The notes under the pieces were generated by a model that searched no databases, was not told the origin of the DNA, and saw nothing but the letters and a program-made list of their open reading frames with translations. Made by a program: the position numbers and the translations under genes. From a bacterium (GTDB taxonomy: Bacteria > Gemmatimonadota > Gemmatimonadetes > Gemmatimonadales > JACORV01): DNA of 42,702 nt. This document shows, piece by piece, positions 21,455 to 31,134 of this stretch (position 1 is the first letter of the stretch; each line of letters opens with the position of its first letter). Location of the stretch: assembly GCA_021787855.1 (NCBI GenBank), contig JAJYLI010000003.1, positions 1-42,702 of the forward strand, written 5' to 3'.

Positions 21455-22437
21455 AGGCGCCGGCCTTCGCGTTCGCGGGCCTGGGCTCGTACGTCCCCAG
21501 CCGGGTGCTGACCAACGCCGACTTCGAGAAGATGCTCGACACGTCGGACACCTGGATCCGCGAGCGGACCGGGATCCGGGAGCGCCACATCGCGGGGGAC
21601 GGCGACACCACGTCGGGCATGGGCAAGGAGGCCAGCCTGCGGGCGCTGGCGGAGGCGGGTCTGCCGCCCACCGAGCTCGACCTGATCGTGGCCGCCACGG
21701 CGACCCCCGACCGGCTGCTCCCCTCCACGGCCTGCGACATCCAGGCGCTGATCGGCGCGAAGAACGCCGTGGCCTTCGACGTGGGCGCGGCGTGCCCGGG
21801 CTGGATCTACGGCCTGGTCGTGGCCGAGTCCATGCTGGCCGCGGGGCAGGCGCGGCGCGCCCTGGTCATCGGCACGGAGCGGCTGAGCGCCATCACCGAC
21901 TACACCGACCGCTCCACCGCGGTGCTGTTCGGCGACGCCGCCGGAGCGGTGGTGCTCGCGGCGGGGGACGGCCGGCGCGGCATCCTCTCCTCCTACCTCA
22001 AGTCGGACGGCACGCTCGCCGAGCTGCTGCACCGGCCGGGGGGCGGGGCGGTGCACCCGCCGAGCGAAGAGCTGCTCAAGGACCACAGCTACTACCTGAA
22101 GATGGCCGGCCGCGAGGTGTTCAAGGCGGCGGTGCGCTCCATGGGCGACGCGGCGCAGCGGGCGCTGGAGAAGGCCGGCCTCGCGGGCGACGCGGTGGAC
22201 CTGCTGGTGCCGCACCAGGCCAACATCCGCATCATCGAGGCGACGGCGTCGCACGTGAACATCCCGATGGACCGGGTGTTCGTGAACGTGGACCGCTACG
22301 GCAACACCAGCTCCGCCTCCATCCCGCTGGCCCTGGACGAGGCCCGCACGAGCGGGCGGCTGCAGCCCGGCATGGTGGTGCTGCTGGTGACCTTCGGCGC
22401 GGGCTTCACCTGGGGCGCGGTGGTCCTCAGGTGGTGA
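21451..22437 (+). CDS. fabH: 3-oxoacyl-ACP synthase III
   Basis: GSYVPSRVLTNADFEKMLDTSDTWIRERTGIRERHIA; AACPGWIYGL catalytic Cys. Confidence 0.95.
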   Translation: MKAPAFAFAGLGSYVPSRVLTNADFEKMLDTSDTWIRERTGIRERHIAGDGDTTSGMGKEASLRALAEAGLPPTELDLIVAATATPDRLLPSTACDIQALIGAKNAVAFDVGAACPGWIYGLVVAESMLAAGQARRALVIGTERLSAITDYTDRSTAVLFGDAAGAVVLAAGDGRRGILSSYLKSDGTLAELLHRPGGGAVHPPSEELLKDHSYYLKMAGREVFKAAVRSMGDAAQRALEKAGLAGDAVDLLVPHQANIRIIEATASHVNIPMDRVFVNVDRYGNTSSASIPLALDEARTSGRLQPGMVVLLVTFGAGFTWGAVVLRW

Positions 22438-23372
22438 GGGTGGCCCTGCTCTGCCCGGGGCAGGGGTCGCAGCGCGTGGGGATGGGCAAGGACCTGGCCG
22501 AAGCGTTCCCCGAGGCGCGCGCCGTGCTGGAGGAGGTGGACGAAGCGCTGGGCTTCGCCCTCACCGGCGTGATGTGGAACGGGCCGGAGGCGCTGCTGAC
22601 GCGCACCGACCACGCGCAGCCCGCCATCCTGGCGCATTCCCTGGCGGTGTGGGCGGTGGTGCGGGGGGCGCTGGCCCCCGCGGTGGCCGCGGGCGCCGGG
22701 CACTCGCTGGGCGAGTACAGCGCCTACGCGGCGGCCGGCGGGCTGGACGTCACGGCCGCCGCGCGGCTGGTGCGCCGCCGCGGCGAGCTGATGCACGAGG
22801 CGGGGGCCGCGCGGCCGGGCACCATGGCGGCGGTGCTGGGGCCGGACGCGGAGCGGGTGGCGGCGGCGTGCCGCGAAGCCAGCGGCCCGGACGGCGTGGT
22901 CGTGGCGGCGAACCTCAACGCGCCCGACCAGACGGTGATCTCGGGCGACCCGGCCGCCGTGGACCGGGCGGCGAAGCTGCTGAAGGCGTCGGGCGCCAAG
23001 CGGGTCGTGCCGCTCCCGGTGAGCGGCGCGTTCCATTCGCCGCTGATGGAGCCGGCCGCGGCGCGCTTCGCCCCGGCGCTGGAGGCCACCGTTTGGGGGC
23101 CGCTGGCCTTCCCGGTGGTGGCCAACGCGAGCGCCGCGGCGGTGACCGACGCCGCGGACGCCCGCCGGCTCCTGGCGGCGCAGCTCACCAGCCCGGTGCG
23201 CTGGGTGGAGTCGGTGGGGACCCTGTCCCGCGCGGCGGGCGACGGCGCGGCGTTCGTCGAGATCGGCCCCGGCGCGGTGCTGAGCGGCCTGGCGCGGCGG
23301 ATCGCGCCGGCGGCGCGCGCCACGGCCCTGGGCACGGCGGCGGACGTGCGGGCCTGGCTGGAGGCGGCGTGA
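22434..23372 (+). CDS. fabD: Malonyl-CoA-ACP transacylase
   Basis: LLCPGQGSQRVGMGKDL, GHSLGEYSAYAAAG; GTG start in GTGA overlap. Confidence 0.95.
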   Translation: MRVALLCPGQGSQRVGMGKDLAEAFPEARAVLEEVDEALGFALTGVMWNGPEALLTRTDHAQPAILAHSLAVWAVVRGALAPAVAAGAGHSLGEYSAYAAAGGLDVTAAARLVRRRGELMHEAGAARPGTMAAVLGPDAERVAAACREASGPDGVVVAANLNAPDQTVISGDPAAVDRAAKLLKASGAKRVVPLPVSGAFHSPLMEPAAARFAPALEATVWGPLAFPVVANASAAAVTDAADARRLLAAQLTSPVRWVESVGTLSRAAGDGAAFVEIGPGAVLSGLARRIAPAARATALGTAADVRAWLEAA

Positions 23373-24106
23373 ACTGGCGTCTGGACGGCAAGGTCGCGGT
23401 GGTGACCGGCGGCAGCCGCGGCATCGGCCGCGCCATCACGGAGGCGCTGGCCGGGGCGGGGGCCCGGGTCGCGATCCTGGTGCGGGATGCGGCCCGCGGC
23501 CAGGCGGCCGCGGCCGAGATCGGGCAGGGCACCCGCGCCTACCAGGCGGACGTGGCGCTCCCCGAGCAGGTGGACGCCGCCGTCGCCGCCGTCGAGCGGG
23601 ACCTGGGGCCGATTGACATCCTGGTGAACAACGCCGGGCTGACCCGCGACAACGTGCTGGTGCGCCTGGGCGAGCCCGAGTGGAACGCGGTGCTCGGGAC
23701 CAACCTCAGCGGCGCGTTCCACGCCATGCGCGCGGTCACCCGCGGCATGATGAAGCGGCGCGGCGGCCGGATCATCAACGTGACCAGCGTGGTGGGCCTG
23801 GTCGGCAACAAGGGCCAGGCGAACTACGCCGCCTCGAAGGCCGGCCTGGTGGGCCTCACCAAGGCCGTGGCCAAGGAGCTGGCCTCGCGCAACGTGCTGG
23901 TCAACGCCGTGGCCCCCGGCTACGTGGCCACCGACATGACCGCCGCCCTGAGCCCGGAGGCGCGCGAGACCCTGGCCGCCGCGATCCCCCTCGGACGCCT
24001 GGGGACCCCCGCCGACGTGGCGCCCGTGGTGCTCTTCCTCGCGTCCGAGGGGGCGGCGTACATTACGGGCCAGGTTTTCGTGGTGGACGGCGGCATGGTG
24101 ATGTAG
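23369..24106 (+). CDS. fabG: 3-oxoacyl-ACP reductase
   Basis: [37 protein letters not shown]. Confidence 0.95.
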   Translation: MNWRLDGKVAVVTGGSRGIGRAITEALAGAGARVAILVRDAARGQAAAAEIGQGTRAYQADVALPEQVDAAVAAVERDLGPIDILVNNAGLTRDNVLVRLGEPEWNAVLGTNLSGAFHAMRAVTRGMMKRRGGRIINVTSVVGLVGNKGQANYAASKAGLVGLTKAVAKELASRNVLVNAVAPGYVATDMTAALSPEARETLAAAIPLGRLGTPADVAPVVLFLASEGAAYITGQVFVVDGGMVM

Positions 24107-24137
24107 CGCACTTACCCTTTGGAGGGATGCAGCTCAC

Positions 24138-24389
24138 ATGGCCGACATGGCGAACCTCGAATCGCGCGTCAAGGACATCATCGCCGAGGAGCTGGGCGTC
24201 GAGCGCGAGAAACTGACCAACGAGGCCTCCTTCATGGAGGACCTCGGCGCCGACAGCCTGGATACCGTCGAGCTGGTGATGGCGTTCGAGAAGGAGTTCG
24301 ACCTGGACATCCCGGACGAGGAAGCGGAGAAGCTGCGCACCGTCGGGGACGCCCTCACGTACCTGCACCAGCGCATGGGTGCGAAGTAG
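24138..24389 (+). CDS. acpP: Acyl carrier protein
   Basis: 83 aa; [18 protein letters not shown]; preceded by GGAGGG. Confidence 0.96.
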   Translation: MADMANLESRVKDIIAEELGVEREKLTNEASFMEDLGADSLDTVELVMAFEKEFDLDIPDEEAEKLRTVGDALTYLHQRMGAK

Positions 24390-25630
24390 TGGCGCGTCGG
24401 GTCGTCGTCACCGGCCTCGGGCTGGTGACCCCCGTGGGCAACACCGTGGAAGCGAGCTGGAGCGCGCTGGTCGCCGGAACGTCGGGGGCCGCGCGCATTC
24501 AGCGTTTCGACCCCTCGCCTCTGGACGTGCGGTTCGGCTGCGAGGTCAAAGGCTTCGACGCCGGCGCCTACCTCGACCGCAAGGAGATCAGGCGCTACGA
24601 CCTGTTCGCCCAGTACGCGCTCGCGGCCACGGCGCAGGCGGTGGCCGCGGCCGGGCTGGAGCGCGGGTTCCCGACCCCGGCCCGCACCGGCGTGCTGATC
24701 GGCAGCGGGGTCGGCGGCATCGCGACCTTCGAGGAGCAGTGCAAGATCTTCCTCCAGCAGGGACCCGGCCGCGTCTCCCCGTTCTTCGTGCCGATGTTCA
24801 TTCCCGACATGGCGTCGGGCCTGGTGGCGATCCGCTACGGCCTCACCGGCCCCAACTTCTGCACCGTGTCGGCCTGCGCGTCGTCCGCCCACGCCGTCGG
24901 TGAGGCCACCCGCGCGATCCAGTACGGGGACGCCGACGTCATGATCGCCGGCGGCGCCGAGGCCGCCATCACGCCGCTGGCCATCGCCGGGTTCGCCAAC
25001 ATGAAGGCCCTCTCCACGCGCAACGACGACCCCGAGCACGCCTCGCGGCCGTTCGACGCCACGCGGGACGGCTTCGTCCTGGGCGACGGCGCGGGCGTCG
25101 TCGTGCTCGAGAGCCTCGAGCACGCCGAGCGGCGGGGCGCGACGATCCTGGCCGAGGTCGCCGGCTACGGCATGAGCGCCGACGCCCACCACATGACCCA
25201 GCCGGCCCCGGAAGGGCGGGGGGCGCAACTGGCCATGCGGGCGGCGCTGGCCGACGCGGGCGACGGCCTGGGCGAGGTGCAGTACGTCAACGCCCACGGC
25301 ACCGCGACGCCGCCGGGCGACGTGGCGGAGACCGTGGCCGTCAAAGCCGTGTTCGGGGCGCGCGCGAGCGGGATGGTGTTCGGCTCGACCAAGTCCATGA
25401 CCGGCCACCTCCTGGGCGCGGCGGGCGGCACCGAGTTCGCGATCTGCGTGCTGGTCATCCAGCACGGCGTGATTCCGCCCACCATCAACTACCGGACCCC
25501 GGATCCCGAGTGCGACCTGGACTGCGCCCCCAACCACGCCGTCCAGCGCCGCGTGGACGTGGCCATGAGCAACTCGTTCGGCTTCGGGGGCCACAACGTG
25601 TCCCTCCTGGTCAAGCGCTTCGTCGCCTGA
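24389..25630 (+). CDS. fabF: 3-oxoacyl-ACP synthase II
   Basis: VVVTGLGLVTPVGNTV, VSACASSAHAVGEA, NAHGTATPPGD, STKSMTGHLLGAAGG; GTG start overlapping acpP TAG by 1 nt. Confidence 0.95.
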   Translation: MARRVVVTGLGLVTPVGNTVEASWSALVAGTSGAARIQRFDPSPLDVRFGCEVKGFDAGAYLDRKEIRRYDLFAQYALAATAQAVAAAGLERGFPTPARTGVLIGSGVGGIATFEEQCKIFLQQGPGRVSPFFVPMFIPDMASGLVAIRYGLTGPNFCTVSACASSAHAVGEATRAIQYGDADVMIAGGAEAAITPLAIAGFANMKALSTRNDDPEHASRPFDATRDGFVLGDGAGVVVLESLEHAERRGATILAEVAGYGMSADAHHMTQPAPEGRGAQLAMRAALADAGDGLGEVQYVNAHGTATPPGDVAETVAVKAVFGARASGMVFGSTKSMTGHLLGAAGGTEFAICVLVIQHGVIPPTINYRTPDPECDLDCAPNHAVQRRVDVAMSNSFGFGGHNVSLLVKRFVA

Positions 25631-25644
25631 GTGCCGAGCGGTCC

Positions 25645-26832
25645 GTGACCACGACGCTCCCCCCCGCCACCTCCTCTCCTCCCCCGGCCGACCGGACCCT
25701 GGACGACCGGGCCCTGGAGCTGGCCCTGGCCAACCCGCAGCTCCGCCCCGCCGCCGAGAAGCTGGCGGCGGGCGAGCGGCTGGGCCGGGACGACGCGGTC
25801 GCGCTGTTCGAGAGCCGCGACCTGCTGGCCGTGGGCGCGCTGGCCGACGCCCGCAACCGCCGGCGGAACGGCCGCCGGGTGTTCTTCTCGGCCAACCAGC
25901 ACATCAATCCCACCAACGTGTGCGTGCTGCGGCACACCTGTGCCTTCTGCTCCTTCGCGCGGACGCCCAAGGAGGAGGGGGCGTACACCCGGACCCTCGC
26001 GGAGGTGCTCGAGGAGGCGGGCCGGGCCAAGAGCGCGCCGACGCGGGAATTCCACATCGTCGGGGGCCTGCACCCCAAGCTGCGCCTGAGCTACTACACC
26101 GACATGATCCGCGCCCTGAAGGCGGCCTATCCGGGCGTGCACGTCAAGGCGCTCACCGCGGTCGAGATCGCGCACCTGGCGCGGATCGAGCGGTGCTCGT
26201 TCCGGGAGGTGCTGCTGGCCCTCAAGGAGGCGGGCCTCACCAGCCTGCCCGGCGGCGGCGCCGAGGTGTTCGGCCGCGCGGTGCGCATGACCATCGCCGA
26301 CCGCAAGCTCGCGGGGGAGGACTGGCTGGAGGTGCACCGCCAGGCCCACGCGCTGGGCATCCCGAGCAACTGCACGATGCTCTACGGGCACGTGGAGACC
26401 CTGCAGGATCGGGCCGAGCACCTGCTGATCCTGCGCGGCCTGCAGGACGAGACCGGCGGCTTCCTGACCTACATCCCGCTGGCCTACCACCCCGACCACA
26501 ACGCCCTGGGCGAGGAGCTGGGCTGGCGGGGCCGCGCCACCATGGGGGTGGACGACCTGCTGAACATCGCCGTCGCGCGGCTGGTCCTGGACAACGTGCC
26601 GCACGTCAAGACGCACTGGCCGATGGTGTCGCCGTTCATCTCCCAGGTGGCGCTGGACTTCGGCTGCGACGACCTGGAGGGGACGGTGGTGTACGAGCGC
26701 GTGTACCACGAGGCGGGGGCGAGCACGCCGATGGAGATGAACTACGACGCGCTGGTGGACCTGATCCGCGGCGCCGGCAAGACCCCGGTGGAGCGCGACT
26801 CGCTCTACCGGCCGGTGCGGACGTTCGACTGA
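25645..26832 (+). CDS. mqnE: Aminofutalosine synthase (radical SAM)
   Basis: NQHINPTNVCVLRHTCAFCSFAR...GAYTRTL, GGLHP, GGGAEVF; next to mqnA/mqnC. Confidence 0.92.
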   Translation: MTTTLPPATSSPPPADRTLDDRALELALANPQLRPAAEKLAAGERLGRDDAVALFESRDLLAVGALADARNRRRNGRRVFFSANQHINPTNVCVLRHTCAFCSFARTPKEEGAYTRTLAEVLEEAGRAKSAPTREFHIVGGLHPKLRLSYYTDMIRALKAAYPGVHVKALTAVEIAHLARIERCSFREVLLALKEAGLTSLPGGGAEVFGRAVRMTIADRKLAGEDWLEVHRQAHALGIPSNCTMLYGHVETLQDRAEHLLILRGLQDETGGFLTYIPLAYHPDHNALGEELGWRGRATMGVDDLLNIAVARLVLDNVPHVKTHWPMVSPFISQVALDFGCDDLEGTVVYERVYHEAGASTPMEMNYDALVDLIRGAGKTPVERDSLYRPVRTFD

Positions 26833-27653
26833 TGCGCCTCGGACGGATCGGCTACGTCAACTGCTACCCGGTGTACGGGGCCATGGACCGCGGGGTGGTG
26901 GCGCCGCCGGCCACCCTGGTCACCGGCACGCCGGCCGAGCTGAACGACCGTCTGGCGGACGGCCGCCTGGACGTCAGCGTCATCTCGGCGGTGGCGTACG
27001 CGCATCGCGCCGAGGCCTACGAGCTGCTGCCCGACCTGGCCATCAGCTCCGACGGGCCGGTGCGGAGCGTGCTGCTGTTCAGCCGCCGGCCCCCCGGGGA
27101 GCTGGACGGCGCGCGGGTGCTGGTCTCCACGTCGTCGCGGACCTCGGTGCAGCTCCTCGACCTGCTGGCGCGCGACCGGTGGCGGGTCGCCGTGACGCTG
27201 ACCCCCGCGCCGGCGGAGACCGCGGACCTGGCGCGGCTCGAGGCCATCCCGCACGACGCGGCACTGGTGATCGGCGACGGGGCGCTGCTCCTGGCCGCCG
27301 CGCACGCGTACCCCGTCGTCACCGACCTGGGCGAAGCGTGGAAGGCGTGGACCGGGCTGCCGTTCGTGTTCGCGGTGTGGGCCGCGCGCCGGGCGGTGGA
27401 CCGCGGGGCCGTGCGCGACGTGCACCGGGCCCTGCTGGCCAGCCGGAAGTGGGGGCTCCAGCACCTCGACCTGCTCGCCGGCGACGCCGCCGGCCGCACC
27501 GGCGTGGCGCCGGCACGGTGCCGCGAGTACCTCGCCGGCCTGGACTACGGCCTGTCGTACCGCCACCTGGCGGGCCTGGCCGACTTCCTGGGCCGGCTGG
27601 CGGCGCGCGGCGTCGTGCCCGACGGCACGCTGTCCTTCCTGGGGGCCGCCTGA
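26832..27653 (+). CDS. mqnA: Chorismate dehydratase
   Basis: RIGYVNCYPVY, GTPAELNDRLADGRLDVSVISAVAYA, GLPFVFAVWAARR. Confidence 0.92.
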   Translation: MRLGRIGYVNCYPVYGAMDRGVVAPPATLVTGTPAELNDRLADGRLDVSVISAVAYAHRAEAYELLPDLAISSDGPVRSVLLFSRRPPGELDGARVLVSTSSRTSVQLLDLLARDRWRVAVTLTPAPAETADLARLEAIPHDAALVIGDGALLLAAAHAYPVVTDLGEAWKAWTGLPFVFAVWAARRAVDRGAVRDVHRALLASRKWGLQHLDLLAGDAAGRTGVAPARCREYLAGLDYGLSYRHLAGLADFLGRLAARGVVPDGTLSFLGAA

Positions 27654-27655
27654 CC

Positions 27656-28684
27656 GTGTCCGACGCCACCGCGCTGCTGGAACTGTACGAGCGGGCCCCG
27701 CTCTTGGAGCTGGCGGCGCTGGCCGACGCCGAGCGGCGGCGGCGCCACCCGGGCGGCGCCGTGACGTACATCGTGGACCGCAACATCAACTACACCAACG
27801 TCTGCGTCGCGGACTGCAAGTTCTGCGCGTTCTACCGCCGGCCGAAGCACGCCGAGGGCTACGTCCTGTCGTTCGAGGAGATCGGCGCCAAGATCGAGGA
27901 GGCCAAGGCCATCGGCGCGGTCCAGATCCTGATGCAGGGCGGCCACAACCCGTACATCCCGTTCGAGTGGTACCTCGACCTGCTGCGCTACATCAAGGCG
28001 CACCACCCGATCCACATCCACGGCTTCTCACCCTCGGAGGTGCAGTTCTTCGCCAGGCGCTTCCGCCTGACCGTGGACCAGGTGGTGGAGGCGCTGCAGG
28101 GGGCGGGGCTCGACTCCATCCCCGGGGGCGGCGGCGAGATCCTGGTGGACCGCGTGCGCAAGCTGGTAGCCGGCAAGAAGGCGCTCACCGACCAGTGGCT
28201 CGAAGTCATGGACTCGGCCCACCGCCACGGCATGCGGACGACCTCCACGATGATGTACGGCCTGGGGGAGACCCCGGCCGAGCGGATCGAGCACCTGCTG
28301 CGGCTGCGGGAGCAGCAGGCGCGGACCCACGGCTTCACGGCCTTCATCTGCTGGCCGCTCCAGCCGGAGCGCACCGCGATGGAGGGCACGCCGCGAACCG
28401 ACGCGGTGACCTACCTCCGGACCCTGGCCATCGCGCGGCTGGCGCTGGACAACTTCGACAACCTGCAGGTGAGCTGGGTGACGATGGGGCCGAAGATCGG
28501 GCAGGTGGCGCTGCGCTTCGGCGCCAACGACTTCGGCTCGCTGATGATGGAGGAGAGCGTGGTCTCGGCCGCGGGCACCACCTACCGGACCACGGTGGAC
28601 GAGATCGAGCGGCTGATCCACGGCGCGGGCTTCGTCCCGGTCCGGCGGCGGCAGGACTACACCCTGGTCCAGGAGGCGGCGTGA
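27656..28684 (+). CDS. mqnC: Cyclic dehypoxanthinyl futalosine synthase (radical SAM)
   Basis: NINYTNVCVADCKFCAFYR (CX3CX2C), LMQGGHNP, GGGGEIL. Confidence 0.94.
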   Translation: MSDATALLELYERAPLLELAALADAERRRRHPGGAVTYIVDRNINYTNVCVADCKFCAFYRRPKHAEGYVLSFEEIGAKIEEAKAIGAVQILMQGGHNPYIPFEWYLDLLRYIKAHHPIHIHGFSPSEVQFFARRFRLTVDQVVEALQGAGLDSIPGGGGEILVDRVRKLVAGKKALTDQWLEVMDSAHRHGMRTTSTMMYGLGETPAERIEHLLRLREQQARTHGFTAFICWPLQPERTAMEGTPRTDAVTYLRTLAIARLALDNFDNLQVSWVTMGPKIGQVALRFGANDFGSLMMEESVVSAAGTTYRTTVDEIERLIHGAGFVPVRRRQDYTLVQEAA

Positions 28685-29088
28685 CGGCCACGGCCAAGCC
28701 AGTGCTGGTGCTGGTCGGCTCGGAGTCCGACCGGCAGCGGATCGAGCCGGCCCTCAAGGTGCTGGAGGAGGCCGGCGTCGGCTTCGACTTCGTGGTGTCG
28801 TCCGCCCACCGCGCGCCCGAGCAGACCGCCGCGCTGGTCAAGGGCGCGCGGGCCGCGGGCTACCGGGTGCTGATCTGCGGCGCCGGCCTGGCCGCCGCGC
28901 TGCCGGGGTTCGCCGCCTCGCAGACCGACCTGCCGGTCATCGGCGTGCCGTTCGACGTCGGCCCCCTGCGGGGCGTGGACGCCCTGTACGCCATCGCGCA
29001 GCTGCCCAGCGGCGTGCCGGTCGGGACCGTCGGGATTGACAACGCGAAGAACGCGGCGCATCTCGCCATCAGGATCCTCCGCTCATGA
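28681..29088 (+). CDS. PurE-family (N5-CAIR mutase-like) protein, divergent
   Basis: VLVGSESDRQRIEPALKVLEEAGVGFDFVVSSAHRAPEQ...ICGAGLAAALPGF...GVPVGTVGIDNAKNAAHLAIRIL. Confidence 0.85.
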   Translation: MTATAKPVLVLVGSESDRQRIEPALKVLEEAGVGFDFVVSSAHRAPEQTAALVKGARAAGYRVLICGAGLAAALPGFAASQTDLPVIGVPFDVGPLRGVDALYAIAQLPSGVPVGTVGIDNAKNAAHLAIRILRS

Positions 29089-29570
29089 GCACGCGCGTCG
29101 GCATCGGGTACGATTCGCACCGCTTCGCCGCCGGCCGCCCGCTGCGGCTGGCGGGCGTGACCGTGCCCCACACCCACGGCCTGGTGGGCCACTCGGACGG
29201 CGACGTCGCGCTGCACGCCGTCGTGGACGCCCTGCTCGGCGCCGCCGCCCTGGGCGACATCGGCGCCCTGTTCCCCGACACCGAGCCGCGCTGGAAGGGC
29301 GCCGATTCGGCCCAGTTCGTCCGCGCCACGCTGGAGCGGCTGGGGCCCCTCGGGCTCGCCGTCGGCCAGGTGGACATCACCATCATCGCCGAGCGCCCCA
29401 AGCTGGCTCCCCACATCGCCGCGATGCGCGCCGCGACGGCCCGGGCGCTGGGGGTGGAGCCGGGCGCGGTGAGCGTGAAGGCCAAGAGCAACGAAGGCAT
29501 GGGCTGGCTGGGGCGCGGCGAGGGCATCGCCGCGCTCGCGGTCGCGACCCTGGCCCGGACTTCCGGCTGA
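29085..29570 (+). CDS. ispF: 2-C-methyl-D-erythritol 2,4-cyclodiphosphate synthase
   Basis: RVGIGYDSHRFAAGRPLRLAGV, GHSDGDVALHAVVDALLGAAALGDIG, KAKSNEGMGWLGRGEGIAA. Confidence 0.95.
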   Translation: MSTRVGIGYDSHRFAAGRPLRLAGVTVPHTHGLVGHSDGDVALHAVVDALLGAAALGDIGALFPDTEPRWKGADSAQFVRATLERLGPLGLAVGQVDITIIAERPKLAPHIAAMRAATARALGVEPGAVSVKAKSNEGMGWLGRGEGIAALAVATLARTSG

Positions 29571-30184
29571 TCGACCAGCTCATCGCCTGGCTCGCCGGAC
29601 TCCCGCCGTCCGGCGTCTACGGCGTCATCGCGTTCCTCGCCGCCCTCGAGAACCTCGTTCCGCCGGTCCCGGCCGACACGGCCGTGGCGCTGGGCGCGTT
29701 CCTCGCGGGGCAGGGCGGCACCGTCACCCTCGCCGGCGTGTTCCTCGCCACCTGGGTGCCCAACGTGGCCTCCGCGGCGGGCACCTACTGGCTCGCGCGC
29801 ACCCTGGGGCGCGACTTCGCCGCGACGTCGGCCGGGCGGCGGCTGCTCTCGCCCCGCGCCCTGGCGGCGCTGGAGCGCGCCTACCGGCGTCACCACTGGT
29901 GGGGCATCTTCCTGAGCCGGTTCCTGCCCGGCTATCGCGCCGTCGTTCCGCCGTTCGCCGGCCTCGCCGGCCTGGGCGCCTTCCGGGCGCTGGCCCCGGT
30001 GGCCCTGGCCTCGGGCCTGTGGTACGGGGCGCTGGTGGCGCTCGCGCACCACGTGGGCGGCGACTGGCCGGCGATCCAGGCGGCCCTGGCGCGCCTGGGC
30101 TGGTGGCTCGCGGTCGTGGCGGCCGCCGCCACCGCGCTGCTGGCGCTCGCGGCGTGGCGCCTCTGGTCGCATGAGCGCCGCTGA
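29567..30184 (+). CDS. DedA/SNARE-associated (VTT) family membrane protein; start uncertain (CTG?)
   Basis: [46 protein letters not shown]; no nearby in-frame ATG/GTG/TTG. Confidence 0.8.
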   Translation: MIDQLIAWLAGLPPSGVYGVIAFLAALENLVPPVPADTAVALGAFLAGQGGTVTLAGVFLATWVPNVASAAGTYWLARTLGRDFAATSAGRRLLSPRALAALERAYRRHHWWGIFLSRFLPGYRAVVPPFAGLAGLGAFRALAPVALASGLWYGALVALAHHVGGDWPAIQAALARLGWWLAVVAAAATALLALAAWRLWSHERR

Positions 30185-31082
30185 CGCGATTCCCGCCGCC
30201 TTCCGGCTCGACGCCTTCGCCGCGTTCCTGACGCTGGAACGGGGGGCGTCGCGGAATACCGTCGCCGCGTACGCCCGGGACCTCGCGCACCTGGTCGAGT
30301 TCCTCCGCGCCAGGGGCGCCGCGGCCCCGGAGCAGGCCACCACGGCGCAGCTCCGGGACTTCGTCTTCCACCTCAAGGACCTGGGCCTCGCGGCCACCAG
30401 CATCCGGCGCCACGTCTCCTCCACCCGGAGCTACTTCCGCTTCCTCGTGGGCGAGGGAGCGGTGCTGCGGGACCCCACCGAGCGGCTCGCCAGCCCCAAG
30501 CAGTGGCGCACCCTGCCGTCCGTCCTCACCACGGCCGAGATGGAGCGGCTGCTCGCCGCGCCGCACGCCGACCAGCCCCTGGCCTGGCGCGACCGCGCGC
30601 TGCTGGAGTTCGCCTACGCGACCGGAGCCCGGGTCTCCGAGCTGGTGGGGATTGGCGTGAGCGACGTGCTGTACGACGAGGGCCTGGCGCGCCTGTTCGG
30701 CAAGGGCAACAAGGAGCGCCTGGTGCCGGTCGGCCGGCGGGCGCTGGGCGCCGTGGCCCTGTACGTGCGCGAGACGCGCCCCCGCCTCGAGCAGGGCCGG
30801 GGCCAGGGCCGGCTGTTCCTCAACGCCCGGGGAGCCCCGCTCTCGCGCGTCGGCGCCTGGGGGATCATCAAGCGTTCCGCCCGGGCCGCGGGCCTCACCA
30901 AGCGCGTGACCCCACACACGCTGCGGCATACTTTCGCCACGCATCTGCTCGAAGGCGGTGCCGATCTCCGGGCGGTTCAGGAGATGTTGGGGCACGCGGA
31001 CTTGAGCACCACCCAGCTCTACACCAAGGTGGACCGTGAGTATCTTCGCAGCGTGCACCGCAGCTACCATCCGCGGGCCTGA
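30171..31082 (+). CDS. xerD: Tyrosine recombinase XerC/XerD
   Basis: [52 protein letters not shown]; XerC vs XerD not resolved. Confidence 0.9.
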   Translation: MSAADAIPAAFRLDAFAAFLTLERGASRNTVAAYARDLAHLVEFLRARGAAAPEQATTAQLRDFVFHLKDLGLAATSIRRHVSSTRSYFRFLVGEGAVLRDPTERLASPKQWRTLPSVLTTAEMERLLAAPHADQPLAWRDRALLEFAYATGARVSELVGIGVSDVLYDEGLARLFGKGNKERLVPVGRRALGAVALYVRETRPRLEQGRGQGRLFLNARGAPLSRVGAWGIIKRSARAAGLTKRVTPHTLRHTFATHLLEGGADLRAVQEMLGHADLSTTQLYTKVDREYLRSVHRSYHPRA

Positions 31083-31134
31083 GCCCCGCCGCGGCGGACC
31101 TGCCGCGCGCCGCCTGAATACCGGAGGAGACCCC

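Noticed and set aside
30171-31082. Tyrosine recombinase as evidence of a mobile element
   Set aside because: Housekeeping XerC/D-like sequence in a biosynthetic operon; no att repeats, tRNA or cargo.
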